Of a stretch of DNA of 64,000 nt, positions 9,827-19,606 are shown piece by piece. The notes below the pieces were generated by a model, which saw only the letters and a program-made list of their open reading frames with translations, made no database searches and was not told the DNA's origin. Source of the stretch: Streptococcus canis (GTDB taxonomy: Bacteria > Bacillota > Bacilli > Lactobacillales > Streptococcaceae); contig NZ_LR134293.1 of assembly GCF_900636575.1 (NCBI RefSeq), positions 1,051,001 through 1,115,000 of the forward strand, read 5' to 3'. Position numbers and translations under genes: made by a program. The stretch's first letter is position 1. Each line of letters starts with the position of its first letter.

Positions 9827-10561
9827 ATGATAGAATTTAACCATGTTTCAAAACTATATGGCGATAAAGAAGCCCTTAGTGATTTAAATCTGATTATAAA
9901 AAATGGTGAGATTTTTGGTCTTATTGGCCATAATGGAGCAGGCAAAACCACGACCATTAGCATCTTAACTTCTATTATTGAGGCGAGTTATGGAGAGGTA
10001 TTTGTAGATGGAAAACCCCTTGAAGAAAATCGAGAAGCTATTAAAAAACAAATTGGTTATGTGCCGGATTCTCCTGATATTTTCTTGAATTTGACTGCAA
10101 ACGAATATTGGCAATTTCTGGCTAAAATTTATGGTGTGTCAGATGAGGACAGGGAAACCCGATTGGACCACCTAACAACCCTCTTTGAGTTAAAAGATGA
10201 AATTAACCAAACCATTGATAGTTTTTCACATGGGATGCGTCAAAAAGTGATTGTGATTGGTGCTTTGGTGTCAGACCCTAGTATCTGGATTCTGGATGAA
10301 CCATTAACAGGTTTGGATCCTCAGGCTTCTTTTGATCTTAAGGAAATGATGAAATCCCATGCGGCATCGGGTCATACAGTCCTCTTTTCAACTCACGTGC
10401 TATCAGTCGCTGAGCAACTGTGTGATCGCATTGGAATTTTGAAAAAAGGGAAGTTAATTTTTGTGGGTACCATTGATGACTTAAAAGAACATCATCCTGA
10501 AAAAGACTTGGAGAGCATTTACCTAGAGCTTGCAGGTCGGAAGGCACAAGAAGAGGGGTGA
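9827..10561 (+). CDS. ABC transporter ATP-binding protein (EcsA-like)
   Basis: This 244-residue ATPase has the Walker A loop GHNGAGKT at residues 34-41, the signature FSHGMRQK (about 133), Walker B IWILDEP (about 152) and a switch histidine in STHVLS. It resembles EcsA-type export ATPases. It starts 33 bases after the immunity-like gene, and its permease partner begins 4 bases after its stop. Together the two form a complete exporter. The substrate is unknown. The location next to a bacteriocin immunity-like gene hints at peptide export or resistance, but this is only inference. Confidence 0.9.
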   Translation: MIEFNHVSKLYGDKEALSDLNLIIKNGEIFGLIGHNGAGKTTTISILTSIIEASYGEVFVDGKPLEENREAIKKQIGYVPDSPDIFLNLTANEYWQFLAKIYGVSDEDRETRLDHLTTLFELKDEINQTIDSFSHGMRQKVIVIGALVSDPSIWILDEPLTGLDPQASFDLKEMMKSHAASGHTVLFSTHVLSVAEQLCDRIGILKKGKLIFVGTIDDLKEHHPEKDLESIYLELAGRKAQEEG

Positions 10562-10565
10562 TGGT

Positions 10566-12194
10566 ATGAATTGGTCCACTATTTGGGAACTTATAAAGAT
10601 AAATATCCTCTATTCCAATCCACAAAGTTTAGCTAACCTCAAAAAACGTCAGGAAAAGCACCCGAAAGAAAATTTCAAGGCTTATAAAAGCATGATGAGA
10701 CAACAAGCCTTAATGCTTGCCGTGTTTTTGGTCATTTACATTTTTATGTTTCTTGGTGTTGATTTTAGTTATTATCCAGGACTTTTTTCCTTTGACATTG
10801 CTATATTCTTTGTCATGTCAACCTTAATGGCCTTTACCTCTCTTTACACGATTTTTTATGAAAGCAATGATCTGAAATTGTATGTTCATCTGCCAGTCAA
10901 GGCAGAAGAACTCTATATTGCCAAGGTTGTTTCGTCATTGGGAATGGGTGCTATCTTTTTAATGCCCTTGGTCTCTCTCTTTTTGATTGCTTACTGGCAA
11001 TTATTAGGAAATCCTTTAGCTCTCTTAGTAGCTGCCTTGATTTTTCTGGTCTTGTTAGTCAGTTCCATGGTACTTGCTATTTATCTCAATGCTTGGATTG
11101 GAAAACTGATTGTCCGAAGTCGTAGGCGTAAGTTGATTTCTACCTTAATGATGTTTGTCTCAACCTTTGGCGCCTTTGTCTTGATTGTTGCGATTAATAT
11201 CAGTAACAATAAGCGTACGATGTCAGAAGGAATATTTGCTGATTACCCAACTATTCCTTATTTCAAAGGGTTCTATGATGTTGTCCAGACGCCGTTTTCT
11301 ACTGAAGCTCTGCTTAACTTTTGGTTACCTCTGGTACTTATCTTAGTGATGTTATATGGTATCGTTACAAAAGTGATGCCAGCTTATTATCGCGACGCCT
11401 TTTACCTTAGTAATGAAAATAAGGCCAAACAAACTAAAAAGCCAGTGAGTCGTGTTTACAAGGAGCAAGATTTAGCACAGTTATTACGAAAACACCATTT
11501 ACTGACCTTGCAAAATGCGACTTTATTAACGCAAACTTACCTCATGCCCTTGATGTATGTCATGATTTTTATCGCCCCAGTCATGTCTCGAGGGACAGAC
11601 TTCTTTGGGCATTTGTCTCCAAATTTCTTTGGAGTAGCCCTACTGGTAGGTGTTACCCTAGGTAGTATGTGTACCCCGCCAACTACTTTTGTTGGTGTTG
11701 GGATTTCACTTGAAAAAGAGAACTTTACTTTTATGAAAAGCTTGCCAATCAAGCTCAAAACGTTCTTGCTTGATAAATTCCGCCTGCTGGTAGGACTGCA
11801 ACTTATTATCCCTTTAATCATCTATGCCATCTTAGGGATGTTTGTCTTACATCTCCATCCTCTTTTAGTCCTCAGTTTTTGTCTAGGATTTGCTCTGTCT
11901 ATGATTATTCAGGGCGAATGGATGTATCGTCGTGATTATCAGCTCCTGGATTTGAAATGGCAAGACATGACACAGCTTTTCACCAGAGGCAATGGGCAAT
12001 GGTTGATGATGGGAATCATGTTTGGTCATTTAATACTGGGTGGTGCGGTGGCTGTTTTTGCGGTTATTCTTGCTACTATGACACAGCAATTACTATTGAT
12101 TAACATTCTCTTGGCTTTGATTCTCTTGGTTGGATTGGGGCTGGCTCAATTCTGGATTCAAAAAACCTTCTGGAAAACCTTAGATAAGCTCTAA
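10566..12194 (+). CDS. ABC transporter permease (EcsB-like, ABC exporter)
   Basis: The protein has 542 residues and about ten hydrophobic segments in two groups, separated by a hydrophilic stretch near residues 280-310. I chose the ATG at 10566 because the GAGGGG sequence just before it gives a ribosome site. A reading-frame extension upstream to 10530 overlaps the ATPase gene. It is the membrane partner of the preceding ATP-binding protein. The long N-terminal cytoplasmic stretch with [16 protein letters not shown] is typical of the streptococcal 'putative ABC exporter' family. The transported molecule cannot be deduced. Confidence 0.85.
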   Translation: MNWSTIWELIKINILYSNPQSLANLKKRQEKHPKENFKAYKSMMRQQALMLAVFLVIYIFMFLGVDFSYYPGLFSFDIAIFFVMSTLMAFTSLYTIFYESNDLKLYVHLPVKAEELYIAKVVSSLGMGAIFLMPLVSLFLIAYWQLLGNPLALLVAALIFLVLLVSSMVLAIYLNAWIGKLIVRSRRRKLISTLMMFVSTFGAFVLIVAINISNNKRTMSEGIFADYPTIPYFKGFYDVVQTPFSTEALLNFWLPLVLILVMLYGIVTKVMPAYYRDAFYLSNENKAKQTKKPVSRVYKEQDLAQLLRKHHLLTLQNATLLTQTYLMPLMYVMIFIAPVMSRGTDFFGHLSPNFFGVALLVGVTLGSMCTPPTTFVGVGISLEKENFTFMKSLPIKLKTFLLDKFRLLVGLQLIIPLIIYAILGMFVLHLHPLLVLSFCLGFALSMIIQGEWMYRRDYQLLDLKWQDMTQLFTRGNGQWLMMGIMFGHLILGGAVAVFAVILATMTQQLLLINILLALILLVGLGLAQFWIQKTFWKTLDKL

Positions 12195-12226
12195 GAACGA
12201 TGAAGGCTAAAAGCAGTCATTATCGG

Positions 12227-12252
12227 AAAAACAGTCCTCTAGGGCTGTTTTT
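12227..12252 (+). terminator. Terminator of ABC operon, abutting the proB promoter
   Basis: AAAAACAGTCC pairs with GGGCTGTTTTT across a four-base loop. The 3' T-run ends four bases before the proB -10 box, so terminator and promoter share DNA. Confidence 0.85.
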
Positions 12253-12253
12253 A

Positions 12254-12262
12254 TGCTATAAT
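12254..12262 (+). promoter_or_regulatory. Extended -10 promoter of proB (leaderless)
   Basis: TGCTATAAT is a consensus extended -10 element. Its last base lies six bases before the ATG at 12269. No good -35 is visible and there is no Shine-Dalgarno sequence. Confidence 0.65.
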
Positions 12263-12268
12263 TTGGGT

Positions 12269-13090
12269 ATGATGAAACGACAATTTGAAAATGTAAGACG
12301 TATTGTAATTAAAATTGGAACCAGCTCTCTTGTTTTGCCAACAGGCAAAATTAATCTGGAAAAAATCGACCAACTGGCTTTTGTGATTTCAAGCTTGATG
12401 AATAAGGGCAAGGAAGTGATTCTGGTGTCGTCGGGAGCGATGGGATTTGGACTAGACATTTTGAAAATGAAAAAACGTCCGATCAATCTTGCGAAGCAAC
12501 AGGCCGTCTCTAGTGTGGGTCAGGTGGCCATGATGAGCCTTTATTCTCAAATTTTTGCCCATTACCAAACCAATGTGTCGCAAATTTTACTGACTAGGGA
12601 TGTCGTTGTTTTCCCAGAAAGTCTAGCTAATGTTACCAATGCCTTTGAGAGTCTTATCAGTTTGGGCATTGTCCCGATTGTGAATGAAAACGATGCAGTC
12701 AGTGTTGATGAAATGGATCATGCTACTAAATTTGGGGATAATGACCGCCTCTCTGCTATCGTAGCGGGGATTACTAAGGCTGATTTGCTAATCATGTTGT
12801 CTGACATTGATGGCCTTTTTGATAAAAATCCTAACATTTATGAGGATGCACAGTTACGAAGCCATGTTGCTGACATTAGTCAAGAAATCATTGCGTCAGC
12901 GGGTGGTGCTGGTAGTAGATTTGGTACAGGTGGGATGCTAAGTAAGGTGCAGTCTGCCCAAATGGTGTTTGAAAACAAAGGGCAGATGGTCTTGATGAAC
13001 GGGGCCAATCCCCGAGATATTTTACGAGTGCTAGAAGGGCAACCTTTAGGCACTTGGTTCAAGCAGGTAGAAGAGGTAACATATGACTGA
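12269..13090 (+). CDS. proB: Glutamate 5-kinase
   Basis: This 273-residue enzyme phosphorylates glutamate to gamma-glutamyl phosphate, the first step of proline synthesis. The amino-acid kinase motifs [30 protein letters not shown] and FGDNDRLSA are present. The C-terminal PUA domain found in E. coli ProB is absent, which is normal for streptococci. The start at 12269 (or the next codon, 12272) gives the conserved N terminus MMKRQFENV. An upstream in-frame start at 12200 would run through the terminator and promoter. The gene overlaps proA by 8 bases, indicating coupled translation. Confidence 0.95.
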   Translation: MMKRQFENVRRIVIKIGTSSLVLPTGKINLEKIDQLAFVISSLMNKGKEVILVSSGAMGFGLDILKMKKRPINLAKQQAVSSVGQVAMMSLYSQIFAHYQTNVSQILLTRDVVVFPESLANVTNAFESLISLGIVPIVNENDAVSVDEMDHATKFGDNDRLSAIVAGITKADLLIMLSDIDGLFDKNPNIYEDAQLRSHVADISQEIIASAGGAGSRFGTGGMLSKVQSAQMVFENKGQMVLMNGANPRDILRVLEGQPLGTWFKQVEEVTYD

Positions 13091-14333
13091 TATGAGAAGG
13101 TTAGGACAAAAAGCCAAGGCTGCTAGTATGGATCTAGCTCCTTTAGCCACCCAAGCCAAAAATCGCTTTCTAAGAACTTTAGCCAAAGCCTTGGTTGAGC
13201 AAACAGCCCTCCTTTTGGCTGAAAATCAGAAAGATTTGGCTAAGGCCAAGGAGCATGGCATTTCTGACATCATGATCGATCGTTTGCGTTTAACAGCAGA
13301 ACGGATTGAAGCGATGTCCCAGGGAGTTCAACAGGTTGCTGATTTAGCTGATCCTATCGGAGAAGTGGTGAAAGGTTACACTAACCTAGATGGCCTTAAA
13401 ATCCTCCAAAAGCGAGTTCCTTTAGGAGTAATTGCTATGATTTTTGAGAGTCGTCCCAATGTTTCAGTGGACGCATTTAGTCTGGCTTTCAAAACCAACA
13501 ATGCTATCATTCTCAGGGGAGGAAAAGACGCCCTTCATTCTAATATGGCATTGGTTAATCTGATGCGGAGCAGTTTAGAGGCAGCAAATATCAATCCTGA
13601 CGTTGTGCAATTAGTTGAGGATCCATCACATGCTGTCGCTGAAGAATTAATGCAAGCAACGGATTATGTGGATGTCTTAATCCCTAGAGGAGGTGCCAAG
13701 TTAATTCAAACGGTTAAGGAAAAAGCAAAAGTTCCTGTCATTGAAACAGGCGTGGGCAATGTGCATATTTATGTCGATGCTCAAGCTGACTTAGATATGG
13801 CTACCAAGATTGTTATCAATGCTAAAACCCAACGCCCAAGTGTCTGTAATGCAGCTGAGGGATTGGTGATTCATGAAGCTGTGGCTGAAACCTTTATTCC
13901 TATGCTTGAAAAAGCTATCAATCAGGTTCAGCCAGTAGAGTGGCGAGCAGATGATAAGGCTTTGCCGTTATTTAATCAGGCAGTTCTTGCAAAAACAGAG
14001 GATTTTGAGACAGAATTTTTAGATTATATCATGTCTGTTAAAACGGTTTCTTCTTTAGAGGAAGCTATTTCTTGGATCAATGATTACAGCAGCCACCATT
14101 CCGAAGCCATTATTACAAACGATATTAAGGCGGCAACTACCTTCCAAGATGCGATTGATGCTGCCGCTGTTTATGTCAATGCTTCCACCCGTTTTACAGA
14201 TGGTTTTGTTTTTGGCTTGGGTGCTGAAATTGGGATTTCCACTCAGAAAATGCATGCCCGTGGGCCAATGGGCTTAGAAGCCTTGACCAGCACTAAATTT
14301 TATATTAATGGAGATGGGCATATTAGAGAATAA
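13083..14333 (+). CDS. proA: Gamma-glutamyl phosphate reductase
   Basis: This 416-residue NADPH-dependent enzyme reduces gamma-glutamyl phosphate to glutamate semialdehyde in proline synthesis. The aldehyde-dehydrogenase-type catalytic cysteine is Cys255 in [11 protein letters not shown]. The [10 protein letters not shown] and [11 protein letters not shown] motifs are intact and the length is normal. It overlaps proB and an AGAGG ribosome site lies within the end of proB. Together the two enzymes deliver the precursor that cyclises and is reduced by ProC, which is encoded outside this window. Confidence 0.97.
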   Translation: MTDMRRLGQKAKAASMDLAPLATQAKNRFLRTLAKALVEQTALLLAENQKDLAKAKEHGISDIMIDRLRLTAERIEAMSQGVQQVADLADPIGEVVKGYTNLDGLKILQKRVPLGVIAMIFESRPNVSVDAFSLAFKTNNAIILRGGKDALHSNMALVNLMRSSLEAANINPDVVQLVEDPSHAVAEELMQATDYVDVLIPRGGAKLIQTVKEKAKVPVIETGVGNVHIYVDAQADLDMATKIVINAKTQRPSVCNAAEGLVIHEAVAETFIPMLEKAINQVQPVEWRADDKALPLFNQAVLAKTEDFETEFLDYIMSVKTVSSLEEAISWINDYSSHHSEAIITNDIKAATTFQDAIDAAAVYVNASTRFTDGFVFGLGAEIGISTQKMHARGPMGLEALTSTKFYINGDGHIRE

Positions 14334-14352
14334 GGTACTAGGAGATTCCTTA

Positions 14353-14757
14353 ATGACTAATGAAAGAGAAAAAGAAGAAGCAAAGGTTGCTTTAGAAGAA
14401 CTTTTACATCAGATTCAGGTGATTCATTTGGAATTGGAACTTGTCCGAAATTGGGGCTATTTTGATCTTTTTGGAGATGGTATGCTGGTCAGCTGGATCA
14501 AACGTCGAAAAATGAGTAAGGTCAACCAATTATTAATAGACTTACAAGCCACTATTCAAAATTGCCAAAAAGAGCTGGCAGATGTTGATAGGTTGTTATT
14601 AACTGAGATACCAAATACTAGTTGGGATAAAACCTTAGATATTTGGCTAGATAATCCGGTGACGGACTGGCGTGTCATTAAGGAATCAAAGCATCTTTTA
14701 AAAGCAGTTGAAGATCTAGAAACAACGGCTAAATCAGCACTTGCTAAGTTGACTTAG
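14353..14757 (+). CDS. Conserved hypothetical protein (coiled-coil)
   Basis: I do not recognise this 134-residue protein. It is soluble and highly charged, with a helical N-terminal part and a second helical stretch near residues 60-90 (leucine-rich heptads). In between lies an aromatic patch, NWGYFDLFGDGMLVSWIK, which could be an amphipathic element. The ATG at 14353 has GGAG at a good distance. An earlier in-frame start overlaps proA. It lies 19 bases after proA and is probably the last gene of the proBA transcript. Nothing links it functionally to proline synthesis. Confidence 0.7.
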   Translation: MTNEREKEEAKVALEELLHQIQVIHLELELVRNWGYFDLFGDGMLVSWIKRRKMSKVNQLLIDLQATIQNCQKELADVDRLLLTEIPNTSWDKTLDIWLDNPVTDWRVIKESKHLLKAVEDLETTAKSALAKLT

Positions 14758-14782
14758 CTGATAACGAACAAAAAGAACAAGG

Positions 14783-14835
14783 TTAGAGAAAAGGAAGATT
14801 CTCTCGGGAATGAAACCCTTTTCTCTTACTTTTTC
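14783..14835 (+). terminator. Terminator after proBA transcript
   Basis: AGAGAAAAGG pairs with CCTTTTCTCT across a loop of about 22 bases, followed by a T-rich tail. Confidence 0.65.
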
Positions 14836-14856
14836 ATTTCTAAACCTTTTGAAGTA

Positions 14857-14865
14857 TGGTACAAT
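14857..14865 (+). promoter_or_regulatory. Extended -10 promoter of rsmH (leaderless)
   Basis: TGGTACAAT is an extended -10 whose last base is eight bases before the ATG at 14873. There is no ribosome site and the -35 is poor. Confidence 0.6.
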
Positions 14866-14872
14866 TAAAGTT

Positions 14873-15823
14873 ATGACAAAAGAATTTCATCATGTGACCG
14901 TACTTCTTCACGAAACAGTGGACATGCTTGACATCAAGCCTAATGGGATTTATGTTGACGCAACGCTAGGTGGCTCAGGCCATTCAGCTTATTTGTTGTC
15001 CAAACTTAGCGAGCAAGGTCACCTTTACTGTTTTGACCAAGACCAAAAAGCCATCGATAATGCACAGTTTATTCTAAAACCTTATATTGACAAAGGACAA
15101 GTAACCTTTATCAAGGATAATTTTAGACATCTCAAGGCACGTTTAGAAGCTCTTGGTGTGACCGAAATTGATGGGATTCTTTACGACCTTGGTGTTTCCA
15201 GCCCGCAGTTGGACGAAAGAGAGCGAGGCTTTTCTTACAAGCAAGACGCACCTTTGGACATGCGTATGGATCGTCAGGCTCCTTTAACTGCCTACGAAGT
15301 GGTGAATACTTATTCATTCAATGATTTAGTCAAACTATTCTTCAAATATGGAGAAGATAAATGCTCTAAGCAGATTGCTCGGAAAATTGAGCAAGCAAGA
15401 GCTGTCAAACCTATTGAGACAACAACAGAATTGGCAGAATTGATCAAGGCAGCAAAGCCAGCTAAAGAATTGAAGAAAAAAGGCCACCCTGCAAAACAGA
15501 TTTTTCAAGCTATTCGCATTGAAGTTAACGATGAACTTGGCGCAGCCGACGAATCTATTCAGGACGCTATGGAATTATTAGCCCTTGATGGTCGTATCTC
15601 AGTCATTACCTTCCATTCTTTAGAAGATCGCTTAACCAAGCAACTCTTTAAAGAAGCTAGCACGGTTGATGTGCCCAAAGGGTTACCTTTTATTCCTGAG
15701 GACATGAAACCTAAATTTGAACTTGTTTCACGTAAGCCGATCTTACCTAGTCAGGAAGAACTAGCTATCAATAATAGGGCACATTCGGCTAAATTACGTG
15801 TTGCCAGAAAAATCCGGAAATAA
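14873..15823 (+). CDS. rsmH: 16S rRNA (cytosine-1402-N4)-methyltransferase RsmH
   Basis: This 316-residue SAM enzyme methylates C1402 in the decoding site of 16S rRNA. The N-terminal [13 protein letters not shown] and the SAM loop [10 protein letters not shown] are characteristic, as are [11 protein letters not shown], the [20 protein letters not shown] motif (here [15 protein letters not shown]) and [10 protein letters not shown] chose 14873 because it matches the family N terminus. An ATG further upstream at 14810 overlaps the promoter and terminator. It heads the rsmH-ftsL-pbp2X-mraY segment of the division and wall cluster. No mraZ precedes it. Confidence 0.96.
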   Translation: MTKEFHHVTVLLHETVDMLDIKPNGIYVDATLGGSGHSAYLLSKLSEQGHLYCFDQDQKAIDNAQFILKPYIDKGQVTFIKDNFRHLKARLEALGVTEIDGILYDLGVSSPQLDERERGFSYKQDAPLDMRMDRQAPLTAYEVVNTYSFNDLVKLFFKYGEDKCSKQIARKIEQARAVKPIETTTELAELIKAAKPAKELKKKGHPAKQIFQAIRIEVNDELGAADESIQDAMELLALDGRISVITFHSLEDRLTKQLFKEASTVDVPKGLPFIPEDMKPKFELVSRKPILPSQEELAINNRAHSAKLRVARKIRK

Positions 15824-15827
15824 GCCT

Positions 15828-16151
15828 ATGACAAATGAAAAAAGAACTCAGGCAGTCACAAATGCCTTACAAAAAAGAATAAGAACTTTCTCGAGAATTG
15901 AGAAAGCTTTTTATGCTACCATTATCATTACAGCTATTACAATGGCTGTGAGTATTATTTACCTCCAGAGTCGAAAATTACAGTTGCAACAAGATATTAC
16001 CAGCTTAAACAGCCAAATTTCGGATAAAAAAACAGAGCTTAACAATGCCAAGCAAGAGGTTAATGAATTGTCACGGCGTGATCGTATTGTTGACATTGCA
16101 GGCAAAGCTGGTTTAAGCAACCGTAATGACAACATCAAGAAAGTCGAGTAA
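15828..16151 (+). CDS. ftsL: Cell division protein FtsL
   Basis: This 107-residue bitopic membrane protein has a short cytoplasmic tail, one transmembrane helix (about residues 30-50, YATIIITAITMAVSIIYLQ) and an extracellular coiled coil with leucine heptads. That is the FtsL architecture, and in the divisome it would pair with DivIC/FtsB and FtsQ/DivIB. The ATG at 15828 lies four bases after the rsmH stop. The alternative upstream start is inside rsmH. Position between rsmH and pbp2X confirms the call despite weak sequence conservation. Confidence 0.92.
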   Translation: MTNEKRTQAVTNALQKRIRTFSRIEKAFYATIIITAITMAVSIIYLQSRKLQLQQDITSLNSQISDKKTELNNAKQEVNELSRRDRIVDIAGKAGLSNRNDNIKKVE

Positions 16152-16154
16152 TCT

Positions 16155-18410
16155 ATGAGAAAATGGCAAAAATACTTTTTAGATTATGTGGTGCGTGATC
16201 GAAGAACTCCCGTCCAGAACCGCGTTCGAGTAGGGCAAAACATGATGCTCTTAACCATCTTCGTTTTCTTTATCTTCATTATCAACTTCATGATCATCAT
16301 CGGAACGGATCAAAAATTCGGGGTCAGTTTGTCAGAGGGGGCAAAAAAAGTTTACCAAGAAACGGTAACAGTTCAAGCCAAACGTGGTACCATCTATGAT
16401 CGAAATGGAACGGCTATTGCTGTGGACTCAACTACTTACAGCATCTATGCTATTCTTGATAAATCATTTGTTTCAGCTTCTGATGAAAAGCTCTATGTGC
16501 AGCCTTCTCAATACGATAAGGTGGCTGATATTTTAAAAGAACATCTGGGCATGAAGAAAAAGGATGTCATCAAGCAATTGAAACGTAAGGGGCTCTTCCA
16601 AGTCGCTTTTGGGCCATCAGGGTCTGGTATTTCTTATAGCACCATGTCTACTATCCAAAAAGCGATGGAAGCTGCTAAAATCAAGGGCATTGCTTTTACC
16701 GCTAGCCCTGGTCGTATGTATCCAAATGGCACCTTTGCCTCAGAATTTATCGGGCTAGCTTCGCTAACTGAAGACAAAAAGACTGGTGTCAAAAGTTTAG
16801 TAGGAAAATCAGGTCTAGAAGCCTCTTTTGATAAGATTTTATCAGGCCAAGATGGAGTCATTACCTATCAGAAAGATCGAAATGGGAATACCCTACTAGG
16901 AACTGGTAAGACCGTTAAAAAAGCTGTTGATGGTAAGGATATTTACACCACGCTTTCTGAGCCCATCCAGACTTTCTTGGAAACGCAAATGGATGCTTTT
17001 CAGGCTAAATCCAATGGTGAATTGGCCAGTGCAACATTGGTTAATGCCAAGACTGGTGAAATTTTAGCGACAACGCAGCGTCCAACTTATAATGCCGATA
17101 CCTTAAAAGGATTAGAAAACAAGCATTATAAGTGGTATAGTGCGCTTCATCAAGGGAACTTTGAACCAGGATCTACCATGAAGGTCATGACATTGGCAGC
17201 GGCTATTGATGACAAGGTCTTTAACCCAACAGAAACTTTCAGTAATGCTAATGGGTTAACCATTGCAGACGCTACTATTCAAGACTGGTCTATCAACGAA
17301 GGCATTTCCACAGGACAGTATATGACTTATGCGCAAGGGTTCGCTTTCTCAAGTAACGTCGGCATGACTAAATTGGAGCAGAAGATGGGTAATGCCAAGT
17401 GGATGAACTACCTGACTAAATTCCGTTTTGGTTTTCCAACTCGCTTTGGTTTGAACGATGAAGATACCGGAATCTTTCCTTCTGACAATATTGTTACCCA
17501 GGCCATGAGTGCCTTTGGTCAAGGGATTTCCGTTACTCAGACTCAAATGCTGAGAGCTTTCACTGCTATTTCCAATGATGGTGATATGTTGGAACCTCAA
17601 TTTATCAGCCAAATTTATGACCCAAACACAGCTAGCTTTAGGACAGCAGATAAAGAAGTTGTCGGGAAACCTGTTTCCAAAAAAGCTGCTAGTGAGACTA
17701 GACAATACATGGTAGGTGTCGGAACAGACCCTGAATTTGGAACCCTTTATTCCAAAACTTATGGGCCTATTATCAAGGTTGGAAACTTTCCAGTTGCTGT
17801 TAAATCAGGGACTGCTCAAATTGCCACCGAGGACGGTAGTGGTTATCAAGATGGCGGCCTGACCAACTATGTCTATTCAGTTGTAGCCATGGTTCCCGCA
17901 GATAAGCCAGACTTTTTGATGTATGTGACCATGACCAAGCCAGAACATTGGAGTAATCTCTTCTGGCAAGATGTGGTCAACCCTGTTCTAGAGGAAGCTT
18001 ACTTGATGCAGGATACCTTGACAAGACCTGCTGCAGCAGATGTAGCTCACAAAGCGACTTATAAACTACCAGACTTTATTGGGAAAAGTCCTGGTGAGAC
18101 CTCTAGCGAATTACGCCGTAATCTAGTGCAGCCTATTGTCCTTGGAACTGGTAGCAAGATTAAAAAAGTATCGCAAAAAACAGGAAATGAGTTGGCTGAG
18201 AATCAACAGCTTCTCATTCTTTCTGATCATTTTACTGAGTTACCAGATATGTATGGCTGGACCAAGTCCAATGTTAAAACCTTTGCCAAGTGGACCGGAA
18301 TTGATGTTACCTTTAAAGGGGCAGATTCTGGTCGTGTCACTAAACAAAGTTTAGATGTTGGCAAATCCTTGAAAAAAATTAAAAAAATTACCATTACTTT
18401 AGGAGACTAA
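16155..18410 (+). CDS. pbp2X: Penicillin-binding protein 2X
   Basis: This 751-residue class-B PBP is the septal transpeptidase that cross-links peptidoglycan during division. It has a cytoplasmic tail, one membrane helix (about 28-50), a dimerisation domain, a transpeptidase domain and two C-terminal PASTA domains. The active-site motifs are STMK at 340-343 (Ser340 nucleophile), SSN at 399-401 and KSGT at 550-553. All are intact, and Thr553, whose change to Lys has been linked to reduced beta-lactam susceptibility in S. pyogenes, is threonine here. It starts three bases after ftsL and ends one base before mraY. Confidence 0.97.
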   Translation: MRKWQKYFLDYVVRDRRTPVQNRVRVGQNMMLLTIFVFFIFIINFMIIIGTDQKFGVSLSEGAKKVYQETVTVQAKRGTIYDRNGTAIAVDSTTYSIYAILDKSFVSASDEKLYVQPSQYDKVADILKEHLGMKKKDVIKQLKRKGLFQVAFGPSGSGISYSTMSTIQKAMEAAKIKGIAFTASPGRMYPNGTFASEFIGLASLTEDKKTGVKSLVGKSGLEASFDKILSGQDGVITYQKDRNGNTLLGTGKTVKKAVDGKDIYTTLSEPIQTFLETQMDAFQAKSNGELASATLVNAKTGEILATTQRPTYNADTLKGLENKHYKWYSALHQGNFEPGSTMKVMTLAAAIDDKVFNPTETFSNANGLTIADATIQDWSINEGISTGQYMTYAQGFAFSSNVGMTKLEQKMGNAKWMNYLTKFRFGFPTRFGLNDEDTGIFPSDNIVTQAMSAFGQGISVTQTQMLRAFTAISNDGDMLEPQFISQIYDPNTASFRTADKEVVGKPVSKKAASETRQYMVGVGTDPEFGTLYSKTYGPIIKVGNFPVAVKSGTAQIATEDGSGYQDGGLTNYVYSVVAMVPADKPDFLMYVTMTKPEHWSNLFWQDVVNPVLEEAYLMQDTLTRPAAADVAHKATYKLPDFIGKSPGETSSELRRNLVQPIVLGTGSKIKKVSQKTGNELAENQQLLILSDHFTELPDMYGWTKSNVKTFAKWTGIDVTFKGADSGRVTKQSLDVGKSLKKIKKITITLGD

Positions 18411-18411
18411 C

Positions 18412-19422
18412 ATGTTTTTAACCCTTATCGCAGGAACCATAGCCCTTATGTTAACTGCCTTTGCAATGCCTCATTTTATCAAGTTCTACCAACTAAAGAA
18501 GATTGGTGGGCAACAGATGCATGAAGACGTCAAGCAGCACTTAGCTAAGGCTGGAACACCTACAATGGGAGGAACTGTTTTTCTTCTAGTAGCAACCGGT
18601 ATATCCTTTCTCTTTGGGCTCTTTTTCTTTCAAAATGGTCAGAGTTTAGGGTTGATTTCAGGGATTTTATCTGTTGTTCTTATCTACGGGATTATTGGTT
18701 TTTTGGATGACTTTCTAAAAATCTTTAAACAAATCAATGAAGGCTTAACTGCTAAACAAAAGCTCGTATTACAGTTAGTTGGCGGTTTGATTTTCTACTT
18801 TTTACATGTTAGTCCAAGCGGTATTTCTTCTATCAATGTGTTTGGCTATGAACTGCCCTTGGGGATCTTCTACCTGTTCTTTGTTTTATTTTGGGTGGTT
18901 GGTTTCTCTAACGCTGTTAATCTAACAGATGGTATTGATGGTTTAGCCTCTATCTCGGTGGTGATTAGCTTGTTGACTTATGGAGTTATTGCCTACGTTC
19001 AAGGTCAATTTGATGTCTTGTTACTGATTGGAACCATGATTGGTGCTCTGCTTGGCTTTTTCCTCTTTAATCATAAGCCTGCCAAGGTATTTATGGGAGA
19101 TGTGGGGAGTTTAGCCCTTGGTGCTATGCTAGCTGCTATTTCTATTGCTCTTCGTCAGGAGTGGACTTTGCTGATGATTGGATTGGTCTATGTTCTTGAA
19201 ACAAGCTCAGTCATGTTGCAAGTGTCCTATTTTAAGTACACCAAGAAAAAATATGGAGAGGGTCATCGTATTTTTAGAATGACGCCATTTCACCACCATT
19301 TAGAATTAGGCGGCTTGTCTGGTAGAGATAAGAAGTGGTCAGAGTGGCAAGTTGATGCTTTCTTGTGGACAATAGGCTCCCTTGCTAGTTTAGTTGTCTT
19401 GGCAATCTTATACTTGTTCTAA
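18412..19422 (+). CDS. mraY: Phospho-N-acetylmuramoyl-pentapeptide transferase
   Basis: This 336-residue integral membrane enzyme transfers phospho-MurNAc-pentapeptide to undecaprenyl phosphate, making lipid I. It has about ten hydrophobic segments. The GTPTMGG motif near residue 45, FLDDF (about 100), the [10 protein letters not shown] loop (about 170) and the C-terminal [10 protein letters not shown] are diagnostic. It starts one base after pbp2X with GGAG upstream, completing the rsmH-ftsL-pbp2X-mraY operon. A terminator follows about 80 bases downstream. Confidence 0.97.
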   Translation: MFLTLIAGTIALMLTAFAMPHFIKFYQLKKIGGQQMHEDVKQHLAKAGTPTMGGTVFLLVATGISFLFGLFFFQNGQSLGLISGILSVVLIYGIIGFLDDFLKIFKQINEGLTAKQKLVLQLVGGLIFYFLHVSPSGISSINVFGYELPLGIFYLFFVLFWVVGFSNAVNLTDGIDGLASISVVISLLTYGVIAYVQGQFDVLLLIGTMIGALLGFFLFNHKPAKVFMGDVGSLALGAMLAAISIALRQEWTLLMIGLVYVLETSSVMLQVSYFKYTKKKYGEGHRIFRMTPFHHHLELGGLSGRDKKWSEWQVDAFLWTIGSLASLVVLAILYLF

Positions 19423-19504
19423 AAGTTAGTTTCAAAAAAGTCAAAACCTATTTAAGATAAGCTATGAGATAGCTAATTTTACAACTGCATTCTTAGAGAT
19501 AAGA

Positions 19505-19557
19505 GAGTGGAGACGGCCCACAAATACTGATTTTGTGCGTGCTGCCCCACTCCTTTT
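19505..19557 (+). terminator. Terminator of division/wall operon
   Basis: GAGTGG pairs with CCACTC, and an inner CACAAA/TTTGTG stem continues the structure. A short T-run follows. Confidence 0.75.
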
Positions 19558-19606
19558 GCTTGTCTATCGCATTAATGATATAATATGGAAGAAAACGAGG
19601 TAAAAC

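Noticed and set aside
12200..12268. Longer N terminus for ProB starting at 12200
   Set aside because: The extra codons cover a terminator hairpin and the promoter, and do not fit the family N terminus.
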